Assembly (NCBI GenBank): GCA_007131895.1
Contig: SLPR01000510.1
Span: 1-10,008 of the forward strand
Reading direction: 5' to 3'
Source: Bacteroidales bacterium
GTDB lineage: Bacteria; Bacteroidota; Bacteroidia; Bacteroidales; UBA7960
Length of the DNA stretch: 10,008 nt
Part shown: piece after piece, positions 1-9,068 of the stretch
How positions within the stretch are numbered: the stretch's first letter is position 1
How the letters are laid out: each line of letters opens with the position of its first letter
Notes under the pieces: model-generated
The model's input: only the letters and a program-made list of their open reading frames with translations
What the model was told of the DNA's origin: nothing
Database searches by the model: none
Made by a program: the position numbers and the translations under genes

Positions 1-2009
1 ACCATAATTATCACTATACCGCGGTTAACGTTGAAAACCTGGAGAGAAATCCTTCTTCTTTTCTATGGTGGAAACGACGTGTGATTGCCAAACGAAAAAA
101 ATTCAAGGCTTTTGGACGCGGATCCATCCGCTTTGTCAACACCAACAACCCCAAGGTTCTGGCATTCATACGAGAGCACGAAGATGAAACCATCCTGGTT
201 ATCGTTAATCTTTCACGCTACTCTCAACATGTGGAGCTCGATCTTCACGAATACGCAGGAGCAATCCCGGTTGAAGTATTCAGCCGCAATGAGTTTCCGG
301 TAGTTTCCGAAGAACCATGGTCTTTCTCCATGCAGTTTAAAAACTATTTCTGGTTTCAATTGCAAAAGGTTGACAGACCCGTTGAAAAGCAACCCACCAG
401 CATAGACTACCTTGCTATTGACAGCAATCAGTGGAATACAATGGGCATTAGTCTTCAGAACAAAATAAAAGTTTTGCTGAAAGCTTTCATCCTCAACAGC
501 AAATGGTTCCGTGGAAATATAAAGAAACTGAGAGATGTGGAAATTGTAGATATCTTTCCCCTCATGGGAAGAAAAAGATTATCGCATCTGTTTATGGTTC
601 AATTGGACCTGATAGAAGAAGAAAAAGACATTTTCTTTATGCCCCTGTCCATTGCCATCAACAACCGAATGAATGAAATCAGGAACCGCCATCCCGAAGC
701 TATCATTTCACCCATAACCTGGAATGGAGAAGAAGCCGTAATCTACGATGGTGTGCAGGATGAAGATTTGGTATATGAATTCTTCAACATTATCCGTAAG
801 GGCAGCAAGCTGAAGGGGCAGCACGGAGAAATCGAAGGCTCATCGGGTAGCAGACTGAGAAAACTCAACACAGAAGATTTACCCCTCAAGCCGCACGTGG
901 TGGCTTTTAAACCCTCCAATACCTCGATCATCCTGGGTGACAAGTATTTTTTCAAGATTTACAGAAGTCCGCAGGAGGGAGAAAACCCCGATGTGGAAAT
1001 CATGAAAAACCTGACCCGCCACTCCAGCTTTAAGAACCTTCCACCCTATGTGGGCAGAATGGACTACAAACGTGAGGGATTCGAAGATACTTCCCTGGGA
1101 ATGCTTTCCAATCTCATTCCTAACGTTGGGAGTGCATGGGAAATGACCGAAACAGCCATTGAAAGTTTTTTCGATAAAGTGCTCAGCGAAAAAACGCAAA
1201 ACCACAAACCGCCAGCGATATCAGACAGCGAACTGGAAGAGCTTGCGGATCCTTTTTTCATGGAAATGGCGCACCTGCTTGGTCAGCGTACGGCCAGCAT
1301 GCACAAGTCTATGACGGAAGTAAACCAGGTGAAAGGTTTTGAGCCGGAACCCTTCTCCCTGCTCTATCAAAAATCTCTTTACCAGTCCATGCGTACTTTC
1401 GTAAAAAGAAACTTCTCATGGATACAAAACAACAAGCCTGAAGTTGAAGAGGGAACCTGGAAGCAACTGGAATCCATTATTGCCGATCAGGACAGATTTT
1501 TCGCTTACATCCAGGAAATTCTTGAAAAAGAAAAAATCGATGCATGGAAAACCAGAATTCATGGCAATTACAAACTCGACAAATTACTTTTTACAGGTAA
1601 GGACTTTATTGTAACAGACTTTGAAGGAGAGGTGGAAAATATGCTAAGTGTACGCAAACTCAAGCATTGCCCCCTGAAAGATGTGGCATCTGTTTTGGGT
1701 TCTTTCCATTATGCCCTTAACAGAGGATATTTTTACAGAAAAGAGTTTGTTCCGGTGAATGACAATTACCTGCGTCCCCTGATGGACAGATGGTATAGCA
1801 TGGTCTCAGATGCTTTTCTGAAAGGATACAGGGAAGAGGCGAAAGATTATGGATTTATCCCCCATTGCCCCAAAAAAACAAAGGAGCTGCTCAACATCTT
1901 TGTCTTTGAAAAGGCTATTAATGAGATCAGAAAGTTTGCAGACAAACAACCTTCTCATCTTGTTGCACCTATAAAAATACTGCAAAAACTCCAGGAAAAT
2001 CTACCTTGA
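1..2009 (+). CDS. treS: Trehalose synthase-maltokinase fusion (TreS-Mak), 3' part, 5' end outside the window
   Basis: The frame is open to the left edge (first full codon at 3), giving 668 residues to the TGA at 2007-2009. The GTG at 81 is internal: the codons before it encode NVENLERNPSS, a stretch typical of TreS. Residues ~1-96 are the last helix of the GH13 trehalose synthase barrel and its C-terminal beta domain (KAFGRGS, DETILVIVNLSR). From ~110 onward is a maltokinase-like phosphotransferase: an N-cap with WF at W168, a nucleotide-binding segment SNTS at 305-308 followed by FKIYR (candidate ATP lysine K318), the catalytic loop at 519-527, and DFEGE starting at D539. TreS interconverts trehalose and maltose; Mak makes maltose 1-phosphate for GlgE. 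Oddity: the loop reads RIHGNYKLDK instead of the usual HGDYHLGQ, so N522 replaces the catalytic Asp and K527 a metal-ligand position. The fusion assignment is firm; kinase activity is doubtful. It is followed after 118 bases by the debranching enzyme gene on the same strand. Confidence 0.93.
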   Translation, partial: HNYHYTAVNVENLERNPSSFLWWKRRVIAKRKKFKAFGRGSIRFVNTNNPKVLAFIREHEDETILVIVNLSRYSQHVELDLHEYAGAIPVEVFSRNEFPVVSEEPWSFSMQFKNYFWFQLQKVDRPVEKQPTSIDYLAIDSNQWNTMGISLQNKIKVLLKAFILNSKWFRGNIKKLRDVEIVDIFPLMGRKRLSHLFMVQLDLIEEEKDIFFMPLSIAINNRMNEIRNRHPEAIISPITWNGEEAVIYDGVQDEDLVYEFFNIIRKGSKLKGQHGEIEGSSGSRLRKLNTEDLPLKPHVVAFKPSNTSIILGDKYFFKIYRSPQEGENPDVEIMKNLTRHSSFKNLPPYVGRMDYKREGFEDTSLGMLSNLIPNVGSAWEMTETAIESFFDKVLSEKTQNHKPPAISDSELEELADPFFMEMAHLLGQRTASMHKSMTEVNQVKGFEPEPFSLLYQKSLYQSMRTFVKRNFSWIQNNKPEVEEGTWKQLESIIADQDRFFAYIQEILEKEKIDAWKTRIHGNYKLDKLLFTGKDFIVTDFEGEVENMLSVRKLKHCPLKDVASVLGSFHYALNRGYFYRKEFVPVNDNYLRPLMDRWYSMVSDAFLKGYREEAKDYGFIPHCPKKTKELLNIFVFEKAINEIRKFADKQPSHLVAPIKILQKLQENLP

Positions 2010-2127
2010 AAAACATTGTCATTTATTTTCATCCACCTGTTTACCAGCTAATATCAGGTACTTTGTCAGAAAATTCAGATTGACCTGCGTTTTTTAATAA
2101 ACTTAATCCATCGATCCTTCAACTCCT

Positions 2128-4260
2128 ATGAATAATCTTGAAACATGGCCCGGGAAACCTTATCCTCTGGGCTCACTTTACGATGGGAAAGGAGTGAATT
2201 TTGCCTTATTCACCGAAAATGCCACAGCCGTAGAATTGTGTCTTTTTAATGAGCAGGGCTACCAAACCCATAAAATACCTGTGACCGATCGCACGCACAG
2301 TCAATGGCACATTTATATCCCCGGACTACGTGCCGGACAGCAATATGGCTATCGCATTCATGGTCCTTATGAGCCGGGCAACGGACACAGATTCAATGCC
2401 AACAAACTGCTCATCGACCCTTATGCCAAAGCGCTCAGTGGTATCGAAAAATGGGACGACTCCCTTTTCGGATACCAGATGAATCACAAACAAAAGGATC
2501 TTTCTTTCAGCGAAACCGACAGTGCTCCCTTTGTTCCCAAAAGTGTTGTAATAGATGACCATTTTGACTGGCATGGTGATACACGACTCGAAATCCCCCT
2601 GAATAAAACCATCATTTATGAGACACATGTCAAGGGTTTCACCCAACAATTTCCAGGAATACCCGGGGAAATAAGGGGCACCTATGCCGCTATGCGCCAT
2701 CCCGATGTTATCAATTACCTGAAAAGACTGGGAGTAAATGCAGTAGAACTCATGCCGATTCACCATTTTATCCATGACCGTCAGCTGGTCAACAACGGGC
2801 TCTCCAACTACTGGGGTTACAACAGCATCAATTTTTTTGCTCCTCATCCCGAATATTCAGCTGCAGGCTTTGGTGTTGAACAAATCTACGAGTTCAAGAA
2901 TATGGTTAAGTCCCTGCACGAAGCAGGCATTGAAGTAATCCTGGATGTAGTTTACAACCATACGGGTGAAGGCAATGAGATGGGACCAACCCTGTGTTTC
3001 AGAGGCATCGACAATGCAGCCTATTACCGCTTGACCGACAAAGACAAGCGGTATTACATGGACTATACCGGAACGGGCAACACTCTGAACTCGGTGCATC
3101 CGACCATTTTGCGTCTTATCATGGACAGCCTTCGCTACTGGGTAACGGAAATGCATGTGGATGGATTCCGCTTCGACCTTGCATCGGCCCTTGCCCGCGA
3201 ATTCAGCGATGTGGACAAATGGGGTTCCTTCTTCGATGTTTTGCACCAGGACCCGGTCTTGTCGCAGGTAAAACTCATTGCCGAACCCTGGGATATCGGG
3301 AAAGGCGGCTACCAGGTAGGGAACTTCCCACAGGGATGGCTCGAATGGAATGGACACTACCGGGATGTAATGCGTGATTTCTGGCGGGGTGAAAGCCGAA
3401 AACTGGGCAAGTTTGCCTGGCGTTTTACAGGCAGCTCCGACCTTTATTACGATGACTGGAGACGACCCGTTGCCAGTGTCAACTTCATAACGGCTCACGA
3501 CGGTTTTACCATGCACGATCTGGTTTCTTACAACGAGAAGCACAACATGGCCAATAACGAAAAAAACCGGGATGGCGAAAGCCACAACCGCTCATGGAAC
3601 TGCGGTGTAGAAGGCCCCACCGATGACCCCGAAATCAACCATCTGCGTAAAAAACAGGTTCGAAACTTCCTCAGCACCCTTATGCTTTCGCAGGGAATCC
3701 CCATGCTGGTGGCAGGTGACGAAATGGGTAGAACCCAGAAAGGAAATAACAATGCTTACTGCCAGGACAATGAACTATCGTGGATTGACTGGGGAAATAT
3801 GGATGAAGAACTGGTTGAATTTACTTCCCAGCTCATTCGTCTCCGGCTCGAACATCATGTTTTTTCTCGTATCCTGTGGTTCAGATATAAACCCGTAAAT
3901 GGTTCTGTAGTAAAAGATATTGAATGGTTTCTGCCCAATGGCGATATCATGACCATTGCCGACTGGGAGAGTGATTCAGCAAAATCTGTAGGTGTATATC
4001 TTTCTGGAGAGGGTGTGCCAGATAAAACCTTTGATGGTCAGAAACTTAAAGACGATAACTTTTACCTTATTTTCAATGCCCATCACGAAGAAAAGGAATT
4101 TATCCTACCTAATGAAGAATGGGGCGGACCCTGGTCGCTCATTATGGATACCCGAAAAGGGAAGTTCTTTTATGACGACCAGCAGGTTTTTAATGCAGGA
4201 GAAACAGTATTTGCTGAAGGTCGCTCAGTAGTGCTTCTCATCCATAAAATAGAAAGATAA
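2128..4260 (+). CDS. glgX: Glycogen debranching enzyme, GlgX/TreX isoamylase type (GH13_11)
   Basis: This 710-residue cytoplasmic enzyme should hydrolyse alpha-1,6 branch points in glycogen and release linear malto-oligosaccharides. An N-terminal CBM48-like beta domain spans roughly residues 9-100 (YPLGSLYDGKGVNFALF). The GH13 barrel carries all four conserved regions: DVVYNH at 273-278, FRFDLAS with nucleophile D350, IAEPWDIG with acid/base E386, and TAHDG with H457-D458. The stretch GNNNAYCQDNELSWIDW around 539-555 is a hallmark of GlgX/TreX. A C-terminal beta domain (FNAHHEE) ends the protein. Length is slightly above E. coli GlgX (about 660 residues) and close to archaeal and bacterial TreX. 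The ATG at 2128 fits the family N-terminus; no Shine-Dalgarno is visible, as expected in Bacteroidota. With treZ and treY downstream, its likely role is to feed linear glucans into trehalose synthesis (inference), so the name treX would also fit. Confidence 0.95.
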   Translation: MNNLETWPGKPYPLGSLYDGKGVNFALFTENATAVELCLFNEQGYQTHKIPVTDRTHSQWHIYIPGLRAGQQYGYRIHGPYEPGNGHRFNANKLLIDPYAKALSGIEKWDDSLFGYQMNHKQKDLSFSETDSAPFVPKSVVIDDHFDWHGDTRLEIPLNKTIIYETHVKGFTQQFPGIPGEIRGTYAAMRHPDVINYLKRLGVNAVELMPIHHFIHDRQLVNNGLSNYWGYNSINFFAPHPEYSAAGFGVEQIYEFKNMVKSLHEAGIEVILDVVYNHTGEGNEMGPTLCFRGIDNAAYYRLTDKDKRYYMDYTGTGNTLNSVHPTILRLIMDSLRYWVTEMHVDGFRFDLASALAREFSDVDKWGSFFDVLHQDPVLSQVKLIAEPWDIGKGGYQVGNFPQGWLEWNGHYRDVMRDFWRGESRKLGKFAWRFTGSSDLYYDDWRRPVASVNFITAHDGFTMHDLVSYNEKHNMANNEKNRDGESHNRSWNCGVEGPTDDPEINHLRKKQVRNFLSTLMLSQGIPMLVAGDEMGRTQKGNNNAYCQDNELSWIDWGNMDEELVEFTSQLIRLRLEHHVFSRILWFRYKPVNGSVVKDIEWFLPNGDIMTIADWESDSAKSVGVYLSGEGVPDKTFDGQKLKDDNFYLIFNAHHEEKEFILPNEEWGGPWSLIMDTRKGKFFYDDQQVFNAGETVFAEGRSVVLLIHKIER

Positions 4261-4371
4261 ACGGGACCTCTAAAGTCTGCTCTGCGGCAAAATCTAAAAC
4301 ACCTTTTGTCGACGTCTTAACAAGCCACTACTTAGGATTTACATACCCGAAATTTTTATTACAATCACACC

Positions 4372-6213
4372 ATGAACATTCATCAACGCCATACAGGCAT
4401 TAACTTTCACCCCAAACCAGAGATAAACCTATGGGCACCCCATGCCCGCAAACTTGCCATAGAAATAGAGGGGAAGAAGACAATAGTCTTAAAGAAAAAG
4501 GAAAGAGGTTTCTGGCATGCTCTTGCTGACAACTTGCAACCCGGCGATCGCTACCGGTTGCTTATCAATGAAAAGGACTCCTTCCCCGACCCTTCATCAC
4601 TGTCCCAACCCGATGGCGTGCATGGAGCTTCGGAGTGTATTAATCTGAACGAAATCAGAAACACAGATTCTACCCACTGGCAGGGAGCAGCCCTTAAGGA
4701 CCTGATAATTTACGAACTTCATACCGGAACCTTTACCCCCGAAGGAACCTTTGCCGGGATTGCAGGAAAACTGGACTACCTGAAAGATCTGGGCGTGAAT
4801 GCCATCAAAATATTGCCTGTTGCTGCCTTTCCCGGAGAACGTAACTGGGGCTACGATGGTGTATTCCCATACGCGGTGCAGCAATCTTATGGTGGACCTG
4901 TGCAATTTGCAAAGCTTGTGAAAGCCTGCCATGAAAAAGGTATCGCCGTAATTTTGGATGTGGTATACAACCATCTGGGTCCCGAAGGTAATTACCTGGG
5001 AGCATTTGGCCCGGCTTTTACAGGCAAATACACAACCCCCTGGGGCAAAGCCATCAATTATGATGACGCCTGGTGCGATGGGGTAAGACAGTTTTTTCTT
5101 GAAAATGCACTGATGTGGCTGCGCGACTTTCACGTGGATGGTCTGCGTCTGGATGCCGTACATGCCATTAAGGATTTCAGTCCGAAACATTTTCTTCGTG
5201 AGCTGTCAGAAAAAGTTACTGAACTCAACCGGGAATCAGGAAAAAATCACTTCCTGATTGCCGAATGCGATTTGAACGACACCCGCTATATCAACCCTGT
5301 AGAAAAAGACGGTTATGGAATGGACGCACAATGGTGCGATGAATGGCACCATTCGATCCATGTGTTGCTCACGGGCGAGAAAAACGGTTACTATTCCGAT
5401 TTTGGCACATTAGAACAACTGGTGAAATCATTCAACCATGCATACGTTTTTACCGGCGGTTACTCACCCCACCGAAGAAAGATTTTCGGAACCCCCACTG
5501 ATGGACAACCCGGAGAGCGATTCGTTGTTTTTACGCAAAACCACGACCAGACAGGCAATCGGCTGATGGGCGACCGGCTCTCAACACTCATTGATTTTGA
5601 ACCGCTAAAGCTGGCTGCCGGAGCCATGTTCATGAGCCCGTTTGTTCCCATGCTTTTCATGGGGGAAGAATATGCTGAGAGCAACCCCTTCCTTTATTTT
5701 ATCAGTCATGGCGATGACCACCTGACAGAGGCAGTTCGAAAGGGAAGAAAACGGGAATTCCGGGATTTCATCAAAAAGGCCAACCCGCCAGACCCGGCTG
5801 CAGAAAGCACTTTCAACCAGTCAAAACTCCAGTGGAACTTTGACAGCGACAAACACAAAAAACAAATGCTGGGGTTTTACACAAAGCTCATAGCCATTCG
5901 CAAAGAACATGCAGTGCTGCGACCAGGCGACAGAAGAAATGTATCTGCAACCCTGAGCGACGACAAAAAAGCCATTATTCTGAAGCATGAGGGCGAAAAG
6001 GTTAGCATCCTTACCCTTATGAACTTCTCAGAAGATGCAACAACACTGTCTTTTGAGGCAAACCAACCGCAACTTCCCGAACTGCTCATTTACTCTGCAC
6101 ATCAACAGTGGGGAGGTGAAGCTGCCGGCAATGAATCACCATGGAAAACAACCGGGAGTCAAACCGAAATTACTTTGCACCCCTGGTCGGTTGCCATTTC
6201 CATTCAAAAATAA
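4372..6213 (+). CDS. treZ: Malto-oligosyltrehalose trehalohydrolase TreZ (GH13_10)
   Basis: This 613-residue cytoplasmic enzyme hydrolyses the alpha-1,4 bond next to the terminal trehalose unit of malto-oligosyltrehalose, freeing trehalose. Residues ~10-90 form a CBM48-like N-terminal domain (INLWAPHARKLAIEI), ending in the TreZ-characteristic PDPSSLSQPDGVHG from P72. The GH13 regions are complete: DVVYNHLGPEG at 196-206, DGLRLDAVHAI with nucleophile D261, LIAECDLND with acid/base E298, and FTQNHDQTGNR with H391-D392. The HDQ-type region IV and AECDLND distinguish TreZ from branching enzymes and GlgX. Length is close to the usual 560-620 residues. The ATG at 4372 lies 111 bases after glgX and starts at the family's expected N-terminus. 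treY starts only 23 bases after the TAA, so the two are very probably co-transcribed and act in sequence on the same product. Confidence 0.96.
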   Translation: MNIHQRHTGINFHPKPEINLWAPHARKLAIEIEGKKTIVLKKKERGFWHALADNLQPGDRYRLLINEKDSFPDPSSLSQPDGVHGASECINLNEIRNTDSTHWQGAALKDLIIYELHTGTFTPEGTFAGIAGKLDYLKDLGVNAIKILPVAAFPGERNWGYDGVFPYAVQQSYGGPVQFAKLVKACHEKGIAVILDVVYNHLGPEGNYLGAFGPAFTGKYTTPWGKAINYDDAWCDGVRQFFLENALMWLRDFHVDGLRLDAVHAIKDFSPKHFLRELSEKVTELNRESGKNHFLIAECDLNDTRYINPVEKDGYGMDAQWCDEWHHSIHVLLTGEKNGYYSDFGTLEQLVKSFNHAYVFTGGYSPHRRKIFGTPTDGQPGERFVVFTQNHDQTGNRLMGDRLSTLIDFEPLKLAAGAMFMSPFVPMLFMGEEYAESNPFLYFISHGDDHLTEAVRKGRKREFRDFIKKANPPDPAAESTFNQSKLQWNFDSDKHKKQMLGFYTKLIAIRKEHAVLRPGDRRNVSATLSDDKKAIILKHEGEKVSILTLMNFSEDATTLSFEANQPQLPELLIYSAHQQWGGEAAGNESPWKTTGSQTEITLHPWSVAISIQK

Positions 6214-6236
6214 CAGCATCCTTAAAACTCAGCATC

Positions 6237-8984
6237 ATGTACAATCCCATAGCCACCTATCGCATCCAGTTTAACAAAGACTTCACCCTCAAAGATCTGG
6301 AGAAGCAAATTGAATACCTTTCATTGCTGGGCATTGGAGCAGTTTATGCCTCCCCCATCTTTGCAGCAACCCCGGGAAGTGCTCATGGATATGATGTAAT
6401 TGACCCCCTGCGGTTCAACCCTGAAGTAACCGATGAAGACACCTTTGGAAAAGTGCGAAAGAAAATGCTGCAGAAAAACATGGGATGGATCCAGGACATT
6501 GTCCCCAATCACATGGCCTATCACCCCGGGAATGCCTGGATGATGGATGTTCTGGAAAAGGGGATCGATTCTGCATACTATCGTTTTTTTGATCTGGAAC
6601 CAGGAGTAGCTGGTAAGGACAACAAACTCATGGTCCCCTTCCTGGGAGTTATGCCGGATGAAGCAATAAAAAACGGAGACATCAAAACAGGCTGGAAGAA
6701 TGGTACTTTCACCGTAGCATATTTCGACAATATTTACCCGGTAAACCACGAAACATTCCGCAGCATTGCAAAAAGCAATATTTCAGCTGCCCCTGCCTCC
6801 ATCAAAGAGCTATGGGATAAGCAGCTGAAAGCCTCCGTCACCAAAACTTACCTGCAGAAGGAATGGGAAGAAGCAAAGAAAAAGGCTCAGCAGCTGTACG
6901 CTGAAAACCCTGAAGTAAAAGAATTCATTGACAATCTGACCCAAAAGCTAAGCTCCCGCGAAGAGACAATTCGCGAAATCCTGGAGATGCAATTTTTCGA
7001 ATTGTGTCACTGGCAGGAAACCGAAAAGCGAATCAACTTCCGTCGTTTTTTTACTGTAAACGGGCTTATTTGCCTCCGCCAGGAAGAGCCTGAGGTTTTT
7101 GAATTGTTTCATAGATTTTTAATGAAACAGGCAGACCAGGGAAGCATTAGCGGATTGCGCATTGATCATATCGATGGATTGAACGACCCTAACCAATACC
7201 TTGCCGGGCTGCGAAAGCTTTGTGGCCATGAGACATGGATTGTTGCTGAAAAAATCCTGGAGCACCATGAAGAGCTTCCCTCTTTTTGGCCTGTTCAGGG
7301 CAGTACAGGTTATGATTTCCTGGCAATGGTCAACAACCTTCTTACCAGCGTTGAGCATTACGACAAACTCAAAACGCTTTACAGGGAAGTTACCAATATC
7401 AAAGCCTCGCCTGGGGAACTTGTCTACAAAAACAAAAAGATGATTCTCACCACCCGTATGCATGGAGAATGGGACAACATCTTTCATTATTTCAATCAGT
7501 TTGGCTTTATCGATTATGAGCAAGAGAACGTCAGCCGGGAAGAAATCAAGGAAGCGCTGGGAGAATTTATGCTTGCATGTCCGGTTTACAGGCTATATCC
7601 CAGGGGATTCCCGCTTAGAAATCAAAACCGAAAGGTAGTGGAAGAAATCTTCGCAACCGCCCAAAAACGAACCCCGGCATTGACTCCGGCATTGGAAAAA
7701 CTCTCATCAATCCTTCTATTGCAGAAACATGATGACAATGCTTTTAATAAAAAACTGCAGCTTTTTTTCACCCGGCTGATGCAATTCACAGGCCCGCTTA
7801 TGGCTAAAGGGGTTGAGGACACTTCGATGTATCAATACAACTGCTTCATTGCCCACAACGAAGTGGGCGACGCCATCAATGCTTCGGGCATCACCATCTC
7901 TGAGTTTCATGCAGCTATGGAGGATCGACAGCAAAAATGGCCTTACACCATGAATACAACCTCCACGCACGACACCAAGCGTGGAGAAGATGTAAGGGCC
8001 CGTCTCAATGTAGTCAGTGAGCTTACCGATGAGTGGAAAGAGAAGGTGCACCAATGGATGCAAATGAACCAGAAACTCAAAATCCGGCTCGACACGGGTT
8101 TGCTGGAACCCTCTACGAGTATAGAATATTTTATTTACCAGACTTTGCTGGGCACTTTCCCTTTCAATGGACAAATTGATGAAGCCTATCTGCAGCGCAT
8201 CGACGAATATCTTGTGAAAGCATTGCGTGAAGCAAAACGAAAAGTCAGTTGGAGAGATCCGGATGATACTTACGAGAATACTGTTTGTCAGTTTGCCCGC
8301 CAAATTCTCAACCCAAAGCACGACTTCCTGGCAGCATTTGTTCCTTTTATGCAAAAGGTGGCATGGCGGGGCATTACCAACTCCCTGACACAACTTACCC
8401 TGAAAACCACCTGCCCGGGAATCCCCGACATCTACCAGGGCACTGAACTTTGGGATTTCACCCTTGTGGATCCCGACAACCGGCAACCGGTAGATTACCA
8501 GCTTCGGCGCGCTCAATTGAAAGAGATGAAAAATCATCAACAACCTGATGCTGATGGATTGCTGAGAGACTTGCTGAAAAATGCCACCGACGGCAGAATC
8601 AAACTCTGGTACACCGCATGTCTGCTAAATGCGCGCAAGCAAAATCCGGATCTGTTCGTAAAAGGTGAATACATCGCCCTGACCGTTTCAGGGAAAAGAA
8701 AAGCCCACATGCTTGCCTTTGCCCGCAAACACCAAAATGACTGGGCTATTGTTGCTGTTCCGCTAATCACCGCAACCCTGTCTGACCAGACGGGTCCGGC
8801 CTGCCTTCTGGATATGGACTGGGCTGATACACGAATTCAGCTGCCTCCAAACGCACCTGAAAAGTGGCTCAATGTTATAACTTCTGAAACTGTCAAGGGA
8901 AAAGACACCCTGATCCCGGAAGAGGTATTTACAGGTATCGCTCCGGTAGTCTTGCTGGGCATAGGAGAAAGCCAGAATACTTAA
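6237..8984 (+). CDS. treY: Malto-oligosyltrehalose synthase TreY (GH13_26)
   Basis: This 915-residue cytoplasmic enzyme converts the reducing-end alpha-1,4 bond of a malto-oligosaccharide into an alpha,alpha-1,1 bond, giving the TreZ substrate. The N-terminus MYNPIATYRIQF and SPIFAATPGSAHGYDV (39-54) are diagnostic for TreY. The four GH13 regions are present: DIVPNHM with D87 and H92, GLRIDHIDGL with nucleophile D310, IVAEKILE with acid/base E338, and STHDTKRGED with H578-D579. The start at 6237 was chosen over an in-frame ATG at 6141 because the extra 32 residues match no TreY N-terminus and would overlap treZ by 73 bases, whereas 6237 leaves a 23-base gap. The protein is longer than the ~720-775-residue archaeal and Arthrobacter enzymes; the additions lie between regions I and II, between E338 and D579, and near the C-terminus, as in longer bacterial TreY proteins. 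It is the last gene of the + strand cluster. Confidence 0.96.
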   Translation: MYNPIATYRIQFNKDFTLKDLEKQIEYLSLLGIGAVYASPIFAATPGSAHGYDVIDPLRFNPEVTDEDTFGKVRKKMLQKNMGWIQDIVPNHMAYHPGNAWMMDVLEKGIDSAYYRFFDLEPGVAGKDNKLMVPFLGVMPDEAIKNGDIKTGWKNGTFTVAYFDNIYPVNHETFRSIAKSNISAAPASIKELWDKQLKASVTKTYLQKEWEEAKKKAQQLYAENPEVKEFIDNLTQKLSSREETIREILEMQFFELCHWQETEKRINFRRFFTVNGLICLRQEEPEVFELFHRFLMKQADQGSISGLRIDHIDGLNDPNQYLAGLRKLCGHETWIVAEKILEHHEELPSFWPVQGSTGYDFLAMVNNLLTSVEHYDKLKTLYREVTNIKASPGELVYKNKKMILTTRMHGEWDNIFHYFNQFGFIDYEQENVSREEIKEALGEFMLACPVYRLYPRGFPLRNQNRKVVEEIFATAQKRTPALTPALEKLSSILLLQKHDDNAFNKKLQLFFTRLMQFTGPLMAKGVEDTSMYQYNCFIAHNEVGDAINASGITISEFHAAMEDRQQKWPYTMNTTSTHDTKRGEDVRARLNVVSELTDEWKEKVHQWMQMNQKLKIRLDTGLLEPSTSIEYFIYQTLLGTFPFNGQIDEAYLQRIDEYLVKALREAKRKVSWRDPDDTYENTVCQFARQILNPKHDFLAAFVPFMQKVAWRGITNSLTQLTLKTTCPGIPDIYQGTELWDFTLVDPDNRQPVDYQLRRAQLKEMKNHQQPDADGLLRDLLKNATDGRIKLWYTACLLNARKQNPDLFVKGEYIALTVSGKRKAHMLAFARKHQNDWAIVAVPLITATLSDQTGPACLLDMDWADTRIQLPPNAPEKWLNVITSETVKGKDTLIPEEVFTGIAPVVLLGIGESQNT

Positions 8985-9013
8985 TGCACCGCAAAGAGAT
9001 ACCTGCTCCAATT

Positions 9014-9030
9014 GTTACCGCTTGGCGGTT
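9014..9030. repeat. REP-like short palindrome, TTG loop
   Basis: The sequence GTTACCGCTTGGCGGTT holds the inverted pair ACCGC (9017-9021) and GCGGT (9025-9029) around a 3-base TTG loop. It shares its stem with the GTA-loop elements about 50 bases downstream, so these look like variants of one repeated intergenic element. The position just after the treY stop, in non-coding DNA, fits a REP-type element. Membership in a genome-wide family cannot be shown from this window alone. Confidence 0.5.
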
Positions 9031-9068
9031 CAGCTATTGCAGAAAAAGAGGGTACCGGCGTAATCCTT

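Noticed and set aside
81..83. GTG as the start of a complete 642-residue gene
   Set aside because: The same frame continues to the left edge and encodes TreS-like sequence, so the gene is truncated by the window and the GTG is an internal Val codon.
2010..2127. Possible promoter near TACTTTG (2059-2065) before glgX
   Set aside because: It is one base short of the TAnnTTTG spacing and lacks a convincing -33 partner, so I do not call it.
2857..3585. Open frame of 242 codons on the minus strand
   Set aside because: It is antisense to the most conserved part of glgX, has no domain-like pattern, and is explained by codon bias of the + strand gene.
4261..4371. Possible promoter (CCTTTTGTC, then TAGGATTTA) before treZ
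   Set aside because: The downstream element does not match TAnnTTTG in register, and the spacing is long; support is too weak.
6141..6236. Upstream in-frame start that would extend TreY by 32 residues
   Set aside because: It overlaps treZ by 73 bases, and the added residues do not match TreY N-termini; MYNPIATYRIQF from 6237 does.
7674..7694. Short direct repeat CCGGCATTG twice inside treY
   Set aside because: It encodes the small TPALTPAL stretch in a variable part of TreY; too short to be a meaningful element.
7716..8543. Long open frame (275 codons) on the minus strand
   Set aside because: It lies fully inside treY, which has complete GH13 motifs; the minus-strand translation has no recognisable domain and is a shadow frame.
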